A DNA stretch of 41,607 nucleotides from Clostridioides mangenotii TR (lineage in GTDB: Bacteria > Bacillota > Clostridia > Peptostreptococcales > Peptostreptococcaceae): assembly GCF_000498755.1 (NCBI RefSeq), contig NZ_AXUS01000024.1, forward strand, positions 10,681-52,287, read 5' to 3'. A model generated the notes under the pieces. The model was not told the DNA's origin and made no database searches. It was given only the letters and a program-made list of their open reading frames with translations. The position numbers were made by a program, and so were the translations under genes. This document shows, one piece after another, positions 15,224 through 25,072 of the stretch (positions within the stretch are counted from its first letter, which is position 1; each line of letters starts with the position of its first letter).

Positions 15224-16171
15224 ATGAAAATGAATAAAGGGAATATAATTTTTATTATTATTCTAATATTTTGTGCTTTTGGATTACTGGGCAGTATTGA
15301 AAATGGGAAAGTTGATCCTGAAGTTATGACAGGAACTATACTATTAATCACAATTAGTGGAATTGTGATTATGAATAGCAAAAGAAGGGCTAGAATTAAA
15401 AATCAGAGCAAAGAACCTTGTTGTGTATGTGGAAATACTCCAAGTAAATTTTCTATAAGTGATGGAAGAATATGCAAAGAGTGTTTCAATGAATATAAAG
15501 ATATGCCAGACTTTGTACTAAGAATTAGAAAAATCACAAAAAATGAACTGTTAAGCTACAAAGAAAATTTAGATAAGTCGATAGTTTTAAATGATAATTT
15601 TAAGGTAACAAAGAGAATTGGTAATTATGTAGAATTTGATCAAATAAGAAAACAATTTAGATTGATTCCAGCAATTAGTTCTAGGAATAAAATTCAAAAA
15701 GTTTATAATTGCGATGACATAATAGAATACGAACTATTGGAAGATGGAATCACAGTTACTTCAGGAGGTCTAGGAAGGGCAGCTGTTGGAGGAGTTCTCT
15801 TAGGAGGGGTAGGAGCCATCGTTGGAGGAGTTACAGGCAAGAAGAAATCTAGATCAGAGATTGAGAATTTTAAAATAAAATTAACTTTAAATGATTTTCA
15901 AAATCCAACCGTATATATTGAATTATTAAATAAGAAAAAGATAAAAACCAATTCAAGTAAATATAAAGAAATGTATGAGAAAGCACAGGAAATATTGTCT
16001 ACTTTGGCTGTATTGCAAAACAACAAAGGTGAAGACAAGGAGGAATCGTCCTTGGAAATAAATAAACATTCTACTACTGATCAAATAAGAGAATATAAGG
16101 CTTTATTTGATGATGGCATTATAACTGAAGATGAATTTATTACCAAGAAAAAAGAATTATTAGAAATTTAA
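15224..16171 (+). CDS. Membrane-anchored zinc-ribbon/SHOCT protein inserted in the tail operon
   Basis: 315 aa from ATG 15224 (GGAGG at 15209; an in-frame upstream codon at 15188 lacks a site). Two N-terminal membrane segments (IIFIIILIFCAFGLLG and TILLITISGIVIM). Then a four-cysteine zinc ribbon, CCVCGN...ICKECF (DUF4428-like), and a PH-like beta domain. A glycine zipper follows (GGVLLGGVGAIVGGVTG), and the C-terminus is a SHOCT module (IREYKALFDDGIITEDEFIT). It has no role in tail building. It splits the chaperone from the tape measure gene and has its own -10 box and terminator: a typical 'moron', probably expressed in the lysogen at the membrane. Function unknown. Confidence 0.75.
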   Translation: MKMNKGNIIFIIILIFCAFGLLGSIENGKVDPEVMTGTILLITISGIVIMNSKRRARIKNQSKEPCCVCGNTPSKFSISDGRICKECFNEYKDMPDFVLRIRKITKNELLSYKENLDKSIVLNDNFKVTKRIGNYVEFDQIRKQFRLIPAISSRNKIQKVYNCDDIIEYELLEDGITVTSGGLGRAAVGGVLLGGVGAIVGGVTGKKKSRSEIENFKIKLTLNDFQNPTVYIELLNKKKIKTNSSKYKEMYEKAQEILSTLAVLQNNKGEDKEESSLEINKHSTTDQIREYKALFDDGIITEDEFITKKKELLEI

Positions 16172-16182
16172 TACAAAGTATT

Positions 16183-16216
16183 TTAAAGCACTTACAGCAT
16201 TGTAGGTGCTTTTATT
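16183..16216 (+). terminator. Terminator after the inserted gene
   Basis: AAAGCACTTACA / TGTAGGTGCTTT, 12 bp with one G-U pair and loop GCAT, then a T-rich tract and ATGCAA at 16217. Confidence 0.8.
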
Positions 16217-16245
16217 ATGCAATTTTTTAAGAAAGGAGGTAGGAT

Positions 16246-18534
16246 ATGGCTACAATTCAAACAGCGCTTAGACTAAATGATATGATGACTCCTGCTATTA
16301 GAGGTATTACTAATTCAATGAATATATTGATTAGCTCACTTGAAGAAATGCAAAGAACATCAAACAATGCAATAAATTTAAATAATTTACATTCTGCTAG
16401 AACTGAATTAAATAACGCCGAAGTTCAAATAAGACAAGTTGAACAAGAGATAACTAGAGCGAATAATAGCCAAAATAATTTTAATAATTCAGTTAGAAAT
16501 GGTAGCAGTGCATTTGATGGTATCTTAGGTAAAGCAAAGCAACTATTTGGTATATATGCAATGATAAGAGGTGTCGGAAGTATCATGAATCTTTCAGATA
16601 CAATGACCAATACCAACGCTAGATTAAGTATGATAAATGATGGATTGCAAACTAACGACCAGTTAAATAAAATGATTTTTCAAAGTGCAGAAAGATCTCG
16701 AAGCTCTTACGCTGGTACTGCAAAAATAGTATCTCGTATTGGTATGAATGCTAAAGATGCTTTCGGAAGTACTAGAGAAATGGTTGTCTTTGCTGAACAG
16801 CTAAATAAAAAGTTTATGATTGCTGGTGCCTCGACTGAAGAAATGAATTCTGCATTACTACAACTTACTCAAGGGCTTGGATCTGGCGTATTGCGTGGAG
16901 AAGAATTAAATGCAGTATTTGAATCAGCGCCAAATGTAATTCAAAGTATAGCTGATTATATGGATGTTCCAATAGGTAAAATTCGTGCTATGGCTAGTGA
17001 GGGCATGTTATCCGCCGACATTGTTAAAAATGCACTTCTAGCATCGGCAAAAGAAACTGACGCACAGTTTGCTAAGATGCCTTATACATTTGCTCAATTA
17101 TTTACATCAGTAAAAAATCACTCATTTATGATCTTCGGAGAAATTCATAAGAAGATACAAAAGACCTTTACTAGCGATCATTTAAAAATATTTGCTCAAG
17201 ATTTTGTAGATGCTATGTATGTGATAGGAAATTCCGTATATAATGTCGCAAGTAGTTTTCTAAGTATTTTTGATAGTGCTGGTTTTCAGCAGTTTGCAAC
17301 TACAATGTTAACGGCATTTACTATTATTGCACAAGCAATAGGTTTTGTACTAATAGTCGCATTTAAAGTAGTTGATGTATTTATGGAAAATTGGAGCATG
17401 ATATCTCCAATAATATTTGGCTTAGCTACAGCATTTGCAGTTCTAAATATACAAATGTTTATAAATTGGATCCAATCTTTGGGGATTATTGCTTTAAATT
17501 TGTGGAATGTTTTTACAAATACAACCATCGTTACGTGGCTATATGTAGTTGCAACAGAAGCATTGACAGGCTCATTTGCACAATTAAATGCAACAATGAT
17601 GGCTAATCCAATTGGTTTTATAATTGTAGCTATTATTGTATTAATAACAATTATATACACTGCAGTAGCAGCTGTGAATCACTTTGCAGGAACAAGTATA
17701 AGTGCGACAGGCATTGTGGCAGGTGCATTCTTTGCAATGGGGGCATTTATTGCTAATATCTTTATAGCTGTTCTAAATACAATAATCGGTGTTGTTGGTG
17801 CGATGTGGAATGCTATGGCATCTGTTGCTGAGTTTTTTGGGAATGTATTTAACGATCCTATTGGCTCTATTATTCGACTTTTTGTAAATATGGGGAATGT
17901 GGTTCTAGATATTATTAAATCAATTGCTAGTGCCTTTGACACATTAACTGGCAGCAATCTTGCTGGGGGTATAAGCAATTTTCAAAACAAACTTCAAAAT
18001 TTCGCTGATGATAAGTTAGGTGAGCAAACATTTAAAGTAGAACGATTTGATGCTGCTAAATATAAAATTCCTAGATTTGAATATGGAAAGGCATTTAACG
18101 CTGGAAATAAATTCGGAACTAAATTAGAGAATAGCGTAAAGGGTATGTTTGATATTAATAAAATGGGTGCAGATGCTAGAGACAAACTTGGATTAGGCGA
18201 TTTATTCGACCCGAAATACAATCCGATGAATGGTTTAGGCACTGGCACTGATCTTAACAACCCACTTAACGCTGGGAATAAACCTCAAAGAGACACTGCA
18301 GCCAACACAGCAAAGATGGCTAAATCTATGACAGCTAGTGAGGAAGATTTAAAATATCTTAGAGATGTTGCAGAGCAAGAGGCAATAACAAAAATGACTT
18401 CTGTTGAACTTAAAATTGAAATGACTAACCATAATAGTATTAATTCCGAGCTTGATTTAGACGGTATAGTAGATCATCTAGGAACAGTAGTCGAGGAACG
18501 TATGGCAGTTGCAGCAGAAGGGTTACATTTATAG
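16246..18534 (+). CDS. xkdO: Tail tape measure protein (XkdO-like)
   Basis: 762 aa, short for a tape measure, so a short tail is implied. It has an N-terminal helical region and the conserved TMP core around residues 115-230 ([20 protein letters not shown], with the following SAPNVIQ). Several hydrophobic segments lie at about 360-510 (ex. [40 protein letters not shown]). The C-terminal part is polar. It sets tail length and crosses the membrane during DNA entry. RBS AAAGGAGG. Confidence 0.92.
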   Translation: MATIQTALRLNDMMTPAIRGITNSMNILISSLEEMQRTSNNAINLNNLHSARTELNNAEVQIRQVEQEITRANNSQNNFNNSVRNGSSAFDGILGKAKQLFGIYAMIRGVGSIMNLSDTMTNTNARLSMINDGLQTNDQLNKMIFQSAERSRSSYAGTAKIVSRIGMNAKDAFGSTREMVVFAEQLNKKFMIAGASTEEMNSALLQLTQGLGSGVLRGEELNAVFESAPNVIQSIADYMDVPIGKIRAMASEGMLSADIVKNALLASAKETDAQFAKMPYTFAQLFTSVKNHSFMIFGEIHKKIQKTFTSDHLKIFAQDFVDAMYVIGNSVYNVASSFLSIFDSAGFQQFATTMLTAFTIIAQAIGFVLIVAFKVVDVFMENWSMISPIIFGLATAFAVLNIQMFINWIQSLGIIALNLWNVFTNTTIVTWLYVVATEALTGSFAQLNATMMANPIGFIIVAIIVLITIIYTAVAAVNHFAGTSISATGIVAGAFFAMGAFIANIFIAVLNTIIGVVGAMWNAMASVAEFFGNVFNDPIGSIIRLFVNMGNVVLDIIKSIASAFDTLTGSNLAGGISNFQNKLQNFADDKLGEQTFKVERFDAAKYKIPRFEYGKAFNAGNKFGTKLENSVKGMFDINKMGADARDKLGLGDLFDPKYNPMNGLGTGTDLNNPLNAGNKPQRDTAANTAKMAKSMTASEEDLKYLRDVAEQEAITKMTSVELKIEMTNHNSINSELDLDGIVDHLGTVVEERMAVAAEGLHL

Positions 18535-18547
18535 GAGGGAAATTAAT

Positions 18548-19246
18548 ATGGCATACGATTTTTATTTAGATGGAGTATTGATGCCTATTGCTCCCTCTAA
18601 ACTTACAATGTCAATAAAGAATAAAAACAAGACCGTTGATTTAATAAATGGAAGTGAGATAAATATACTTAAAGACGCAGGACTTACAGAAATTGACGTA
18701 GATTTTAATATACCTATACGAAAGTATCCATTCGCAAAATATCCTAATGGAGTATTTGTAGAAGCTAAGTATTATTTAGATTTATTCGAAAGATTAAAGA
18801 ACAGTAAGAAGCCTTTTCAGTTTGTAGTATCAAGAGTAAATACATCGACTGGTAAGGCTTATTTTTATACAGATTATAAAGTATCTTTAGAAGATTACCC
18901 GATTATTGAAGATGCAAATGACGGCGATGACATTACAGTTACAGTTAAAATGAAGCACTACAGAGAATATGGAACTAAGGTATATAAACCAACAGCGAAT
19001 AATAATAATAACGAAGTTGAAGTAAACAAACCACGACCAGATGGAGAGAATAAGCCAAAGGGTAAAACGTATACAGTTAAGGGTGGAGATAGCCTGTATG
19101 ATATTTGTAAAAAACAACTAGGTAATGGAAGTTTATATCCGAAAATATACGAACTAAACAAAGCGTTGATGGACGCTAAAAATAAAAAAGAAAAAGAGAG
19201 TAAGAAGTATACAATTTATGCAGGGCAGGTGTTAAGACTTGAGTAA
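18548..19246 (+). CDS. xkdP: LysM tail protein (XkdP)
   Basis: 232 aa from ATG 18548 (GGAGGGAAATTA upstream; the earlier in-frame start at 18509 would run inside the tape measure gene). The N-terminal domain matches XkdP (FYLDGVLMPIAPSKLTMSIK). A C-terminal LysM motif (YTVKGGDSLYDICKKQLGNG ... YAGQVLRL) binds peptidoglycan. It joins the tail tube to the baseplate hub. Overlaps the next gene by 8 nt. Confidence 0.9.
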   Translation: MAYDFYLDGVLMPIAPSKLTMSIKNKNKTVDLINGSEINILKDAGLTEIDVDFNIPIRKYPFAKYPNGVFVEAKYYLDLFERLKNSKKPFQFVVSRVNTSTGKAYFYTDYKVSLEDYPIIEDANDGDDITVTVKMKHYREYGTKVYKPTANNNNNEVEVNKPRPDGENKPKGKTYTVKGGDSLYDICKKQLGNGSLYPKIYELNKALMDAKNKKEKESKKYTIYAGQVLRLE

Positions 19247-21131
19247 TATATTAACCGATACAATCAATTCTGCAAATAAATTAAATGAAGCACTCGAAAA
19301 TAAAATTAACCCTAAATTCCGTATCTTTATAGCAAAGTTTGAAAATTACTATGAGCCTATAACAGTTGATACTATAACTTGGGAAATGGAGAGAAAGGGA
19401 TCACCTTCCAAATTAACGTTCACAGTTGTTAAAGATAAAGAACTCGACTTTTGTGAAGGTAACTCAGTTAGATTGTTTTTGGGTGATAAATTGATTTGGT
19501 ATGGTCGTATATTCCAAAAGAAAAGAGACAAAGAGCAACATATTAAAGTAACTGCCTATGATATGCTTAGATATTTTAAAAGCAAAGATACTATTGTGTA
19601 TGAAAATAAAACTGCTTCTGAGCTAATAAAGATGATAGCGAACGACCTTGAAAGAAATTGCGGTACTATAGTAGATACAAAGTATAAAATACCATCAAGA
19701 ATAGAAGATAACAAAACATATTTAGATATGATATACAATGCACTCGATGAAACACTTAAAAACAAAAAGGAAATGTTTGTCTTGTATGATGATGTAGGAC
19801 AAATAACATTAAAAAGTATAAATAACATGAAGCTGGATCTACTATTAGATAATGAGACAGCTGAGGATTTCGATTACAACAGCTCTATAGATAGCCAAAC
19901 ATATAACAAAATAAAGTTAACTAGAGATAATGAGGAAACAGGGAAAAGAGATGTTTATATAGTTAAAGACAGCGGACATATTGGAAGCTGGGGAGTATTG
20001 CAATATTATGAATCTGTAGGCGAAGCAGTTAATGCAAAAGAGAAAGCAGAGACATTGCTAAAACTATTTAACCAGAAAACAAAGACACTAACTATTAAGG
20101 ATGCATTGGGGGATATTAGAGTTCGTGCTGGGTGCTTAATACCAATACATATGGATCTAGGAGATTTAACACTTAAAAATTATATGATGATAGATAATGT
20201 TAAACATACAATTCAAGGTGGAAGACATACAATGGATATGCAGCTAGTTGGTGGAGAGTTCGTTAGTGGTTTGGTAGCAACTGGCAGTGGAGCAGATGCA
20301 GAGAAAAGAAGTAATAAGAATCAAGATAATAATAGTGCTGGTGTTGGTGAAAAAGCACTAAATGGCACAAAAGTACAAGCTCAATTTACCGCATATCATC
20401 CAGGAGATGGCGGTATTGAAGGCGGCGATACCGATATGTACGGTAGAAAATTAAAACCAGGCGAGATAAAAATTGCTATACCAAAGCAGCTTTGGAAAGA
20501 CCTTGGATTTACTAAGGCAACTATAAAAGATGTTAAGTGCCAGATTGGGGATACAGGCACTGACAGAGACGGTATGATTTACACTATAGTCGATACAGGA
20601 TCAGCACTTGTAAAGAAAAACGGAAGATATATTTGCGATATAGTAGCCCCTAATAGAAAATGGATGAACAATTGGGGCAGACGTAATGGAACGTTATTAA
20701 TAAGTAATGGAACTGGATTTACAACTAATACAGGGAGTTCTTCAGGCTTAACAGAAAAACAAAATAAACTACTTGCTGAAATTAATAAACACTTAGGTAA
20801 ACCGTATAGATGGGGTGCAACAGGCTCCAAAACTTTCGATTGTTCAGGACTTATGCAATATGTATATAAGCAAGCACTTAATAAAAACATTCCGAGAGTG
20901 TCAAAAGATCAAGCACAAGCAGGTAGAGAAGTTGCTAGAAAAGATATGCAGGTAGGAGATATTATAGCTTTTTCAAGTAATGGTAAGCAAAGCGGAGTAC
21001 ATCACGTTGGAATGTATATAGGGGACAATATATTTATACACGCTCCACAAACTGGAGACGTTGTTAAAAAAACTCCTTTGTCTAACTCGTATTACAATAA
21101 ACAGTTTTTTAAAGCACGAAGATTTATATAG
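19239..21131 (+). CDS. xkdQ: Baseplate hub XkdQ fused to 3D and NlpC/P60 lytic domains
   Basis: 630 aa, about twice the usual XkdQ. Residues 1 to about 345 are the hub (FRIFIAKFENYYEPITVDTI ... GDLTLKNYMMIDNVKHTIQG). A Ser/Asn-rich linker leads to a 3D/double-psi-barrel domain at about 370-490 (AQFTAYHPGD; IVDTGSALVKKNGRYICDIV; NNWGRR). The last 125 residues are NlpC/P60: FDCSGLMQYVY with the catalytic cysteine near 535, and GVHHVGMYIGD with the catalytic histidine near 588-589. The protein both builds the tail hub and opens the cell wall. GTG/TTG-type overlap start within xkdP. Confidence 0.9.
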   Translation: MSNILTDTINSANKLNEALENKINPKFRIFIAKFENYYEPITVDTITWEMERKGSPSKLTFTVVKDKELDFCEGNSVRLFLGDKLIWYGRIFQKKRDKEQHIKVTAYDMLRYFKSKDTIVYENKTASELIKMIANDLERNCGTIVDTKYKIPSRIEDNKTYLDMIYNALDETLKNKKEMFVLYDDVGQITLKSINNMKLDLLLDNETAEDFDYNSSIDSQTYNKIKLTRDNEETGKRDVYIVKDSGHIGSWGVLQYYESVGEAVNAKEKAETLLKLFNQKTKTLTIKDALGDIRVRAGCLIPIHMDLGDLTLKNYMMIDNVKHTIQGGRHTMDMQLVGGEFVSGLVATGSGADAEKRSNKNQDNNSAGVGEKALNGTKVQAQFTAYHPGDGGIEGGDTDMYGRKLKPGEIKIAIPKQLWKDLGFTKATIKDVKCQIGDTGTDRDGMIYTIVDTGSALVKKNGRYICDIVAPNRKWMNNWGRRNGTLLISNGTGFTTNTGSSSGLTEKQNKLLAEINKHLGKPYRWGATGSKTFDCSGLMQYVYKQALNKNIPRVSKDQAQAGREVARKDMQVGDIIAFSSNGKQSGVHHVGMYIGDNIFIHAPQTGDVVKKTPLSNSYYNKQFFKARRFI

Positions 21132-21142
21132 GCGGTGATAGC

Positions 21143-21403
21143 ATGGCGGCAGATAAGCTAGTACAAGCATTAAAAAAAGCAGCAATAGAAGCAGTTAATG
21201 AAGCGCAGCCAATGGGTTGCGTTTTTGGTTTAGTAACAAAAAAATCACCTTTAAATATTCAAATTGATTCAAAACTAAACCTTACATCTACATTTTTAAT
21301 GTTAACTGAAACATCTAAGAAAATAGATTATAAAATTAGCGATAAAGTTTTACTTATTAAAATGCAAGGTGGGCAGAAATATATAGTTATAGATAGGATG
21401 TGA
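21143..21403 (+). CDS. xkdR: Baseplate protein XkdR-like (DUF2577)
   Basis: 86 aa. GCVFGLVTKKSPLNIQIDSK is the recognisable DUF2577 block. The C-terminus VLLIKMQGGQKYIVIDRM closes the small barrel. It follows the hub as in PBSX. RBS GGCGGTGA. Confidence 0.88.
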   Translation: MAADKLVQALKKAAIEAVNEAQPMGCVFGLVTKKSPLNIQIDSKLNLTSTFLMLTETSKKIDYKISDKVLLIKMQGGQKYIVIDRM

Positions 21404-21407
21404 TAAC

Positions 21408-21821
21408 TTGGCAGATAACGGATATATAGAAGACCCATTTGAGGAAATACCGGACTTTACATTCAAAAAATACTCTACTAAAACATACAAATTAAATCTA
21501 GAAAACAATAAGATACAAGGTAAAACTGATGATCTAGAAGCTTTAAAGTTGACTATATATAAGATTCTTAATACTGAGAGATATGAGAATGCAATTTATA
21601 GTTGGAACTATGGAATAGAGTTTAGAGACATTATAGGTATGCCTATTTCCTTAGCTATTCCTACAATAGAACGCAGAATTTCAGAAGCATTAATGCAAGA
21701 TGATAGGATAGAAAAAGTTGATAGCTTTGAGTTTGAAAGAAAAAAAGGAATTATACATGTTAAGTTTGTAGTTCATACAAAATACGGAAGTTTAGATATA
21801 GACAAGGAGGTGGCGACATAA
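21408..21821 (+). CDS. xkdS: Baseplate wedge protein XkdS (gp25-like, DUF2634)
   Basis: 137 aa; TTG start at 21408 behind GGATGTGATAAC. The gp25/W signature is AIYSWNYGIEFRDIIGMPIS, with 'Y-x-W-x-Y-G' and the later IERRISEALMQDDRI helix. It links wedge units of the contractile baseplate. Ends one base before the next ATG. Confidence 0.9.
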   Translation: MADNGYIEDPFEEIPDFTFKKYSTKTYKLNLENNKIQGKTDDLEALKLTIYKILNTERYENAIYSWNYGIEFRDIIGMPISLAIPTIERRISEALMQDDRIEKVDSFEFERKKGIIHVKFVVHTKYGSLDIDKEVAT

Positions 21822-22883
21822 ATGTTTGAAGAAAAAACATTTGAAAGTATTTTAGATAGTATGCTTTCTAATGTACCTCAAGATATAGACAAAAGAGAGG
21901 GTAGTATAATCTATGATGCTTTAGCCCCTGCAGCTATGGAATTAGCGAATGCTTATGTAGAGCTAAATTTAATTCTAGACGAGACATTTGCAGATACTGC
22001 AAGCAGATTTTCATTAATTAAAAGATGTAAAGAAAGAGGTATAGAGCCGCTTCCTGCTACTTATGCAATTGGTAAAGGTGTATTTGATATGGATGTACCC
22101 TTGAGATGGCGTTTCTCTTTAGATGATCTTAATTTCTTTGTTACTGAAAAGATAGAAGATAATACATATAAATTACAATGCGAACAATCTGGTGATATTG
22201 GAAATGTATCAGGCGAATTAATCCCAATCGATTACTTAGACGGATTACAAACTGCAGAATTAACAGAAATACTTTTACATGGAGAAGACGAAGAAGAAAC
22301 CGAAGCGCTAAGAGGGAGATACTTCAATAGTTTAAATTCTCAAGCCTTTGGTGGAAATGTATCAGATTACAAGGAGCGTGTAAGAGCAATTCAAGATGTT
22401 GGAGGGGTTAAAGTATTTCCAGTGTGGAATGGTGGCGGAACTGTAAAAATAGTATTTACAAACAGATTCTCGGAAGTTCCAGAAAGTTCATTAGTAGAAT
22501 ATGTACAAAACGAACTTGATCCAATTGGACAACAAGGAGCAGGCAAAGGGATAGCCCCTATAGGTCATATCGTGACTGTAGAGGGAGCTATCGAAGATAG
22601 TATAAACGTAGAGACTAAACTAACATACCAATCTGATTGGAGCTGGGAAGATGTCAAACCTGCAGTTACAGAAGTGCTCAAAGATTATTTGTCAGAACTA
22701 AACCAAGGCTGGGAAGATTTGAACAGTATCGTTGTTCGTATATCACAAATAGAGACTAGAGTATTGAATATTGAAGGATTAATTGATATTGAGGGAACTA
22801 AAATAAATGGGTTAGAGAAGAATTATATAGTTTCAGATAATAGTATTGTTGCTTTCGGTACGGTAGGTGAGATAGTTGAATAG
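21822..22883 (+). CDS. xkdT: Baseplate J-like wedge protein (XkdT)
   Basis: 353 aa. Family blocks: SNVPQDIDKREGSIIYDALA near the start, ERGIEPLPATYAIGKGVFD, and the central RYFNSLNSQAFGGNVSDYKE with the following VRAIQDVGGVKVFPVWNGGG. Forms the triangular baseplate wedges with XkdS and XkdU. The stop overlaps the next start by 8 nt. RBS AAGGAGGTGG. Confidence 0.93.
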   Translation: MFEEKTFESILDSMLSNVPQDIDKREGSIIYDALAPAAMELANAYVELNLILDETFADTASRFSLIKRCKERGIEPLPATYAIGKGVFDMDVPLRWRFSLDDLNFFVTEKIEDNTYKLQCEQSGDIGNVSGELIPIDYLDGLQTAELTEILLHGEDEEETEALRGRYFNSLNSQAFGGNVSDYKERVRAIQDVGGVKVFPVWNGGGTVKIVFTNRFSEVPESSLVEYVQNELDPIGQQGAGKGIAPIGHIVTVEGAIEDSINVETKLTYQSDWSWEDVKPAVTEVLKDYLSELNQGWEDLNSIVVRISQIETRVLNIEGLIDIEGTKINGLEKNYIVSDNSIVAFGTVGEIVE

Positions 22884-23424
22884 AGAAGTAAATATAAATA
22901 GATATATTCCGCCGGATAGGAAGGAATTTAGAGAGTTAAATGAGATCGCTAAGGTTGAAAATATTAAACTTAAAGAGTTTTGGAATAGAATAGAAGACGG
23001 ATTTAACGATCAGTTTTTACAAGATATGACTGTTGATGGTGTGAAAAGATGGGAAAGTATGCTTAATATAACTCCGAAAGGTACTGAAACACTTGAAGAT
23101 AGGAAGTTTAGAATAAGCAATAGATTATTTGATGATTTGCCATACACAATGAGGACATTACAATCTAGATTAAACGCTTTATGCGGTAAAAATGGTTATA
23201 AGATAGATCTTAAAAATAATGAATATAAAATTACTATAAAAGTAGAACTTACAGCAAAGCATCAAGTTGAAGAAATTCGAAAGGTATTATCTAAAATGAT
23301 ACCTGCAAACATGATGCAGTATGTTGAGCTAATCTATAATACCCATGAAATGCTTAGCAAGTATACACATGAAGAACTAAGTAAATTTACGCACTATCAA
23401 CTAAGAGAGGAAGTGATGAAGTAG
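22876..23424 (+). CDS. xkdU: Baseplate protein XkdU-like (YmfQ, DUF2313)
   Basis: 182 aa; TTG start at 22876 inside the xkdT end. NRYIPPDRKEFRELNEIAK is the family opening; ITPKGTETLEDRKFRISNRL and TMRTLQSRLNALCGKNGYKI follow. The tail has a short repeat (MLSKYTHEELSKFTHYQL). It is the last wedge component before the fibre genes. Confidence 0.9.
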   Translation: MNREVNINRYIPPDRKEFRELNEIAKVENIKLKEFWNRIEDGFNDQFLQDMTVDGVKRWESMLNITPKGTETLEDRKFRISNRLFDDLPYTMRTLQSRLNALCGKNGYKIDLKNNEYKITIKVELTAKHQVEEIRKVLSKMIPANMMQYVELIYNTHEMLSKYTHEELSKFTHYQLREEVMK

Positions 23425-23834
23425 TGAAGTTTACAGATAAAATTAAATTACAGAAACCAGAAAATGGAGAATTTTATAGCGTAGAAGTATTTAATATTAA
23501 TTCAGATTTAATTGATAAAGCGTTTGAGAATTTCGAAACAGATCCTGCTGATGTGCTTGAGAAGTTAAAGACTGTAGATGGTTCAGGAAGCGGACTAGAT
23601 GCAGATTTACTAGACGGTAAAGACTCTACAGCATTTGCAACTGTAGAGCATACGCATGAAATGAAAGATATTAATAATTTAAAACTTACAGCAGAGAATA
23701 CTACTATTAAAGATACAGAGAACAATTTTGCAAGTCCGAATGTAGAGGGAGCATTGCAAGAGTTAGCGACAGAAGTTAACGGACAGAGATTAAGGGCTAT
23801 AAACGCTCTTAACAGTATAGAATCTAAGCTGTAG
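23424..23834 (+). CDS. Tail fibre N-terminal/connector protein
   Basis: 136 aa; GTG start overlapping the xkdU stop. The stretch SGLDADLLDGKDSTAFATVE with the following HTHEM is the common phage-fibre repeat 'LDADLLDGK-x-S'. N- and C-terminal helices flank it. It lacks a receptor-binding head, so it may be the baseplate-proximal part of a fibre completed by the next gene. Confidence 0.75.
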   Translation: MKFTDKIKLQKPENGEFYSVEVFNINSDLIDKAFENFETDPADVLEKLKTVDGSGSGLDADLLDGKDSTAFATVEHTHEMKDINNLKLTAENTTIKDTENNFASPNVEGALQELATEVNGQRLRAINALNSIESKL

Positions 23835-23845
23835 GGGGTGATTAA

Positions 23846-25060
23846 ATGAGTTTAGAAACAAATGCAAGTCTTAAGCAAGTAGTAGACAAAGCTGAACAAA
23901 TAGATGCAGATTTGCAGAATAAAAAACAGTTAATCGCTACCGCTGTTACTGGCAAGGATGTACCGACAAATGGTAGCGATTCGTTCCAGAAGATGGCGGA
24001 TAATATAGATAGTATTAAGACTAAGCTGCCTATTTTACCTGGATATAGAGGCGTTGCAGAGAATGAACAGGGCGATATTTTTAATGTTACTAATTTTGCT
24101 AAACGCAGAGTTTATGATGATTTACCTTTTTCAAAAAAAACACTAGACGGTTATATAAATTCATCACAATTTGAAAAATACGACTCTGATACTATATTAT
24201 CGCTTGAAAATCAATACATTTTTAGATATGTTGGAGATCAAAGAACACAATTATATAATCTTACAAATGTATATAAATTTTTTGTTATTAATGATTTTAT
24301 ATATATAAATTCTAGTTATGCACTTATTAAAATTAGTATTGGTGGTATTAAAATATTGGAAAAACAAATAAGTATAAGTGGCAATAGTGTTCAAGATGTT
24401 ACTTTTGATTATTTAAATAATTATTTTTTAGTTATATATAAAGATGGAACTATTCGAAAATATTCAATAGATTTTGAATTAATTACTGAAGTTAAAACTA
24501 CAATAAATAATACGCGTACTATAGCAGTTGATAGAGTTGGGAATATATTTATATATCACACTCTATCAAGCAATTTTTATCTTGTTAAATTAACAAAGGA
24601 TTTAAATGTTGTAAGCAATATATTGATAGTTAATGTAGTTCTTTATGGTTCTTTCCAAACTATGTCTATTCATTCAGAAGGCGATAACGATTATATCTAT
24701 ATGATAGTAACTGATGGAAGTTTCAGAAAATACGATACTAATATGAATAAAGTTTGGTCACTTATATACACGGCTGAATGGGGTTATAGATCATATTATT
24801 TTAAAGATGGATATTTATATATTTGTTCTTATGGATCAAATGAGTTTTCACCACTTTTATATATATATGATTTAGATAAAAACTTAATAAATTTTATGCC
24901 ACTTTATCCAACAGTAGGGCGCTCAGCATCTGTTTTCGTTAAAGATGATGGTAAAATTATAGTTTCAGCAACAACTGCTTCAGCAGGAAAAAGTATGGAA
25001 ATAACAGAAAATTATACAGTTATTGATCCGGGATATGCAATGTTAGAAAAAAGAATTTAA
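23846..25060 (+). CDS. Putative receptor-binding tail fibre protein with propeller-like repeats
   Basis: 404 aa. Residues 1 to about 60 are a fibre-type helix plus the repeat TGKDVPTNGSDSFQKMADNI, common in Firmicutes tail proteins. From about 95 on there are six or more repeats of a four-strand pattern ending in 'IYKDGTIRKY', 'VDRVGNIFIY', 'VTDGSFRKYD', 'FKDGYLYICS', 'VKDDGKIIVS', as in a beta-propeller. The distal part is clearly more AT-rich than the N-terminus, a sign of domain swapping. Binding target unknown. RBS AGGGGGTGA. Confidence 0.75.
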   Translation: MSLETNASLKQVVDKAEQIDADLQNKKQLIATAVTGKDVPTNGSDSFQKMADNIDSIKTKLPILPGYRGVAENEQGDIFNVTNFAKRRVYDDLPFSKKTLDGYINSSQFEKYDSDTILSLENQYIFRYVGDQRTQLYNLTNVYKFFVINDFIYINSSYALIKISIGGIKILEKQISISGNSVQDVTFDYLNNYFLVIYKDGTIRKYSIDFELITEVKTTINNTRTIAVDRVGNIFIYHTLSSNFYLVKLTKDLNVVSNILIVNVVLYGSFQTMSIHSEGDNDYIYMIVTDGSFRKYDTNMNKVWSLIYTAEWGYRSYYFKDGYLYICSYGSNEFSPLLYIYDLDKNLINFMPLYPTVGRSASVFVKDDGKIIVSATTASAGKSMEITENYTVIDPGYAMLEKRI

Positions 25061-25072
25061 GGAGGAATTAAT

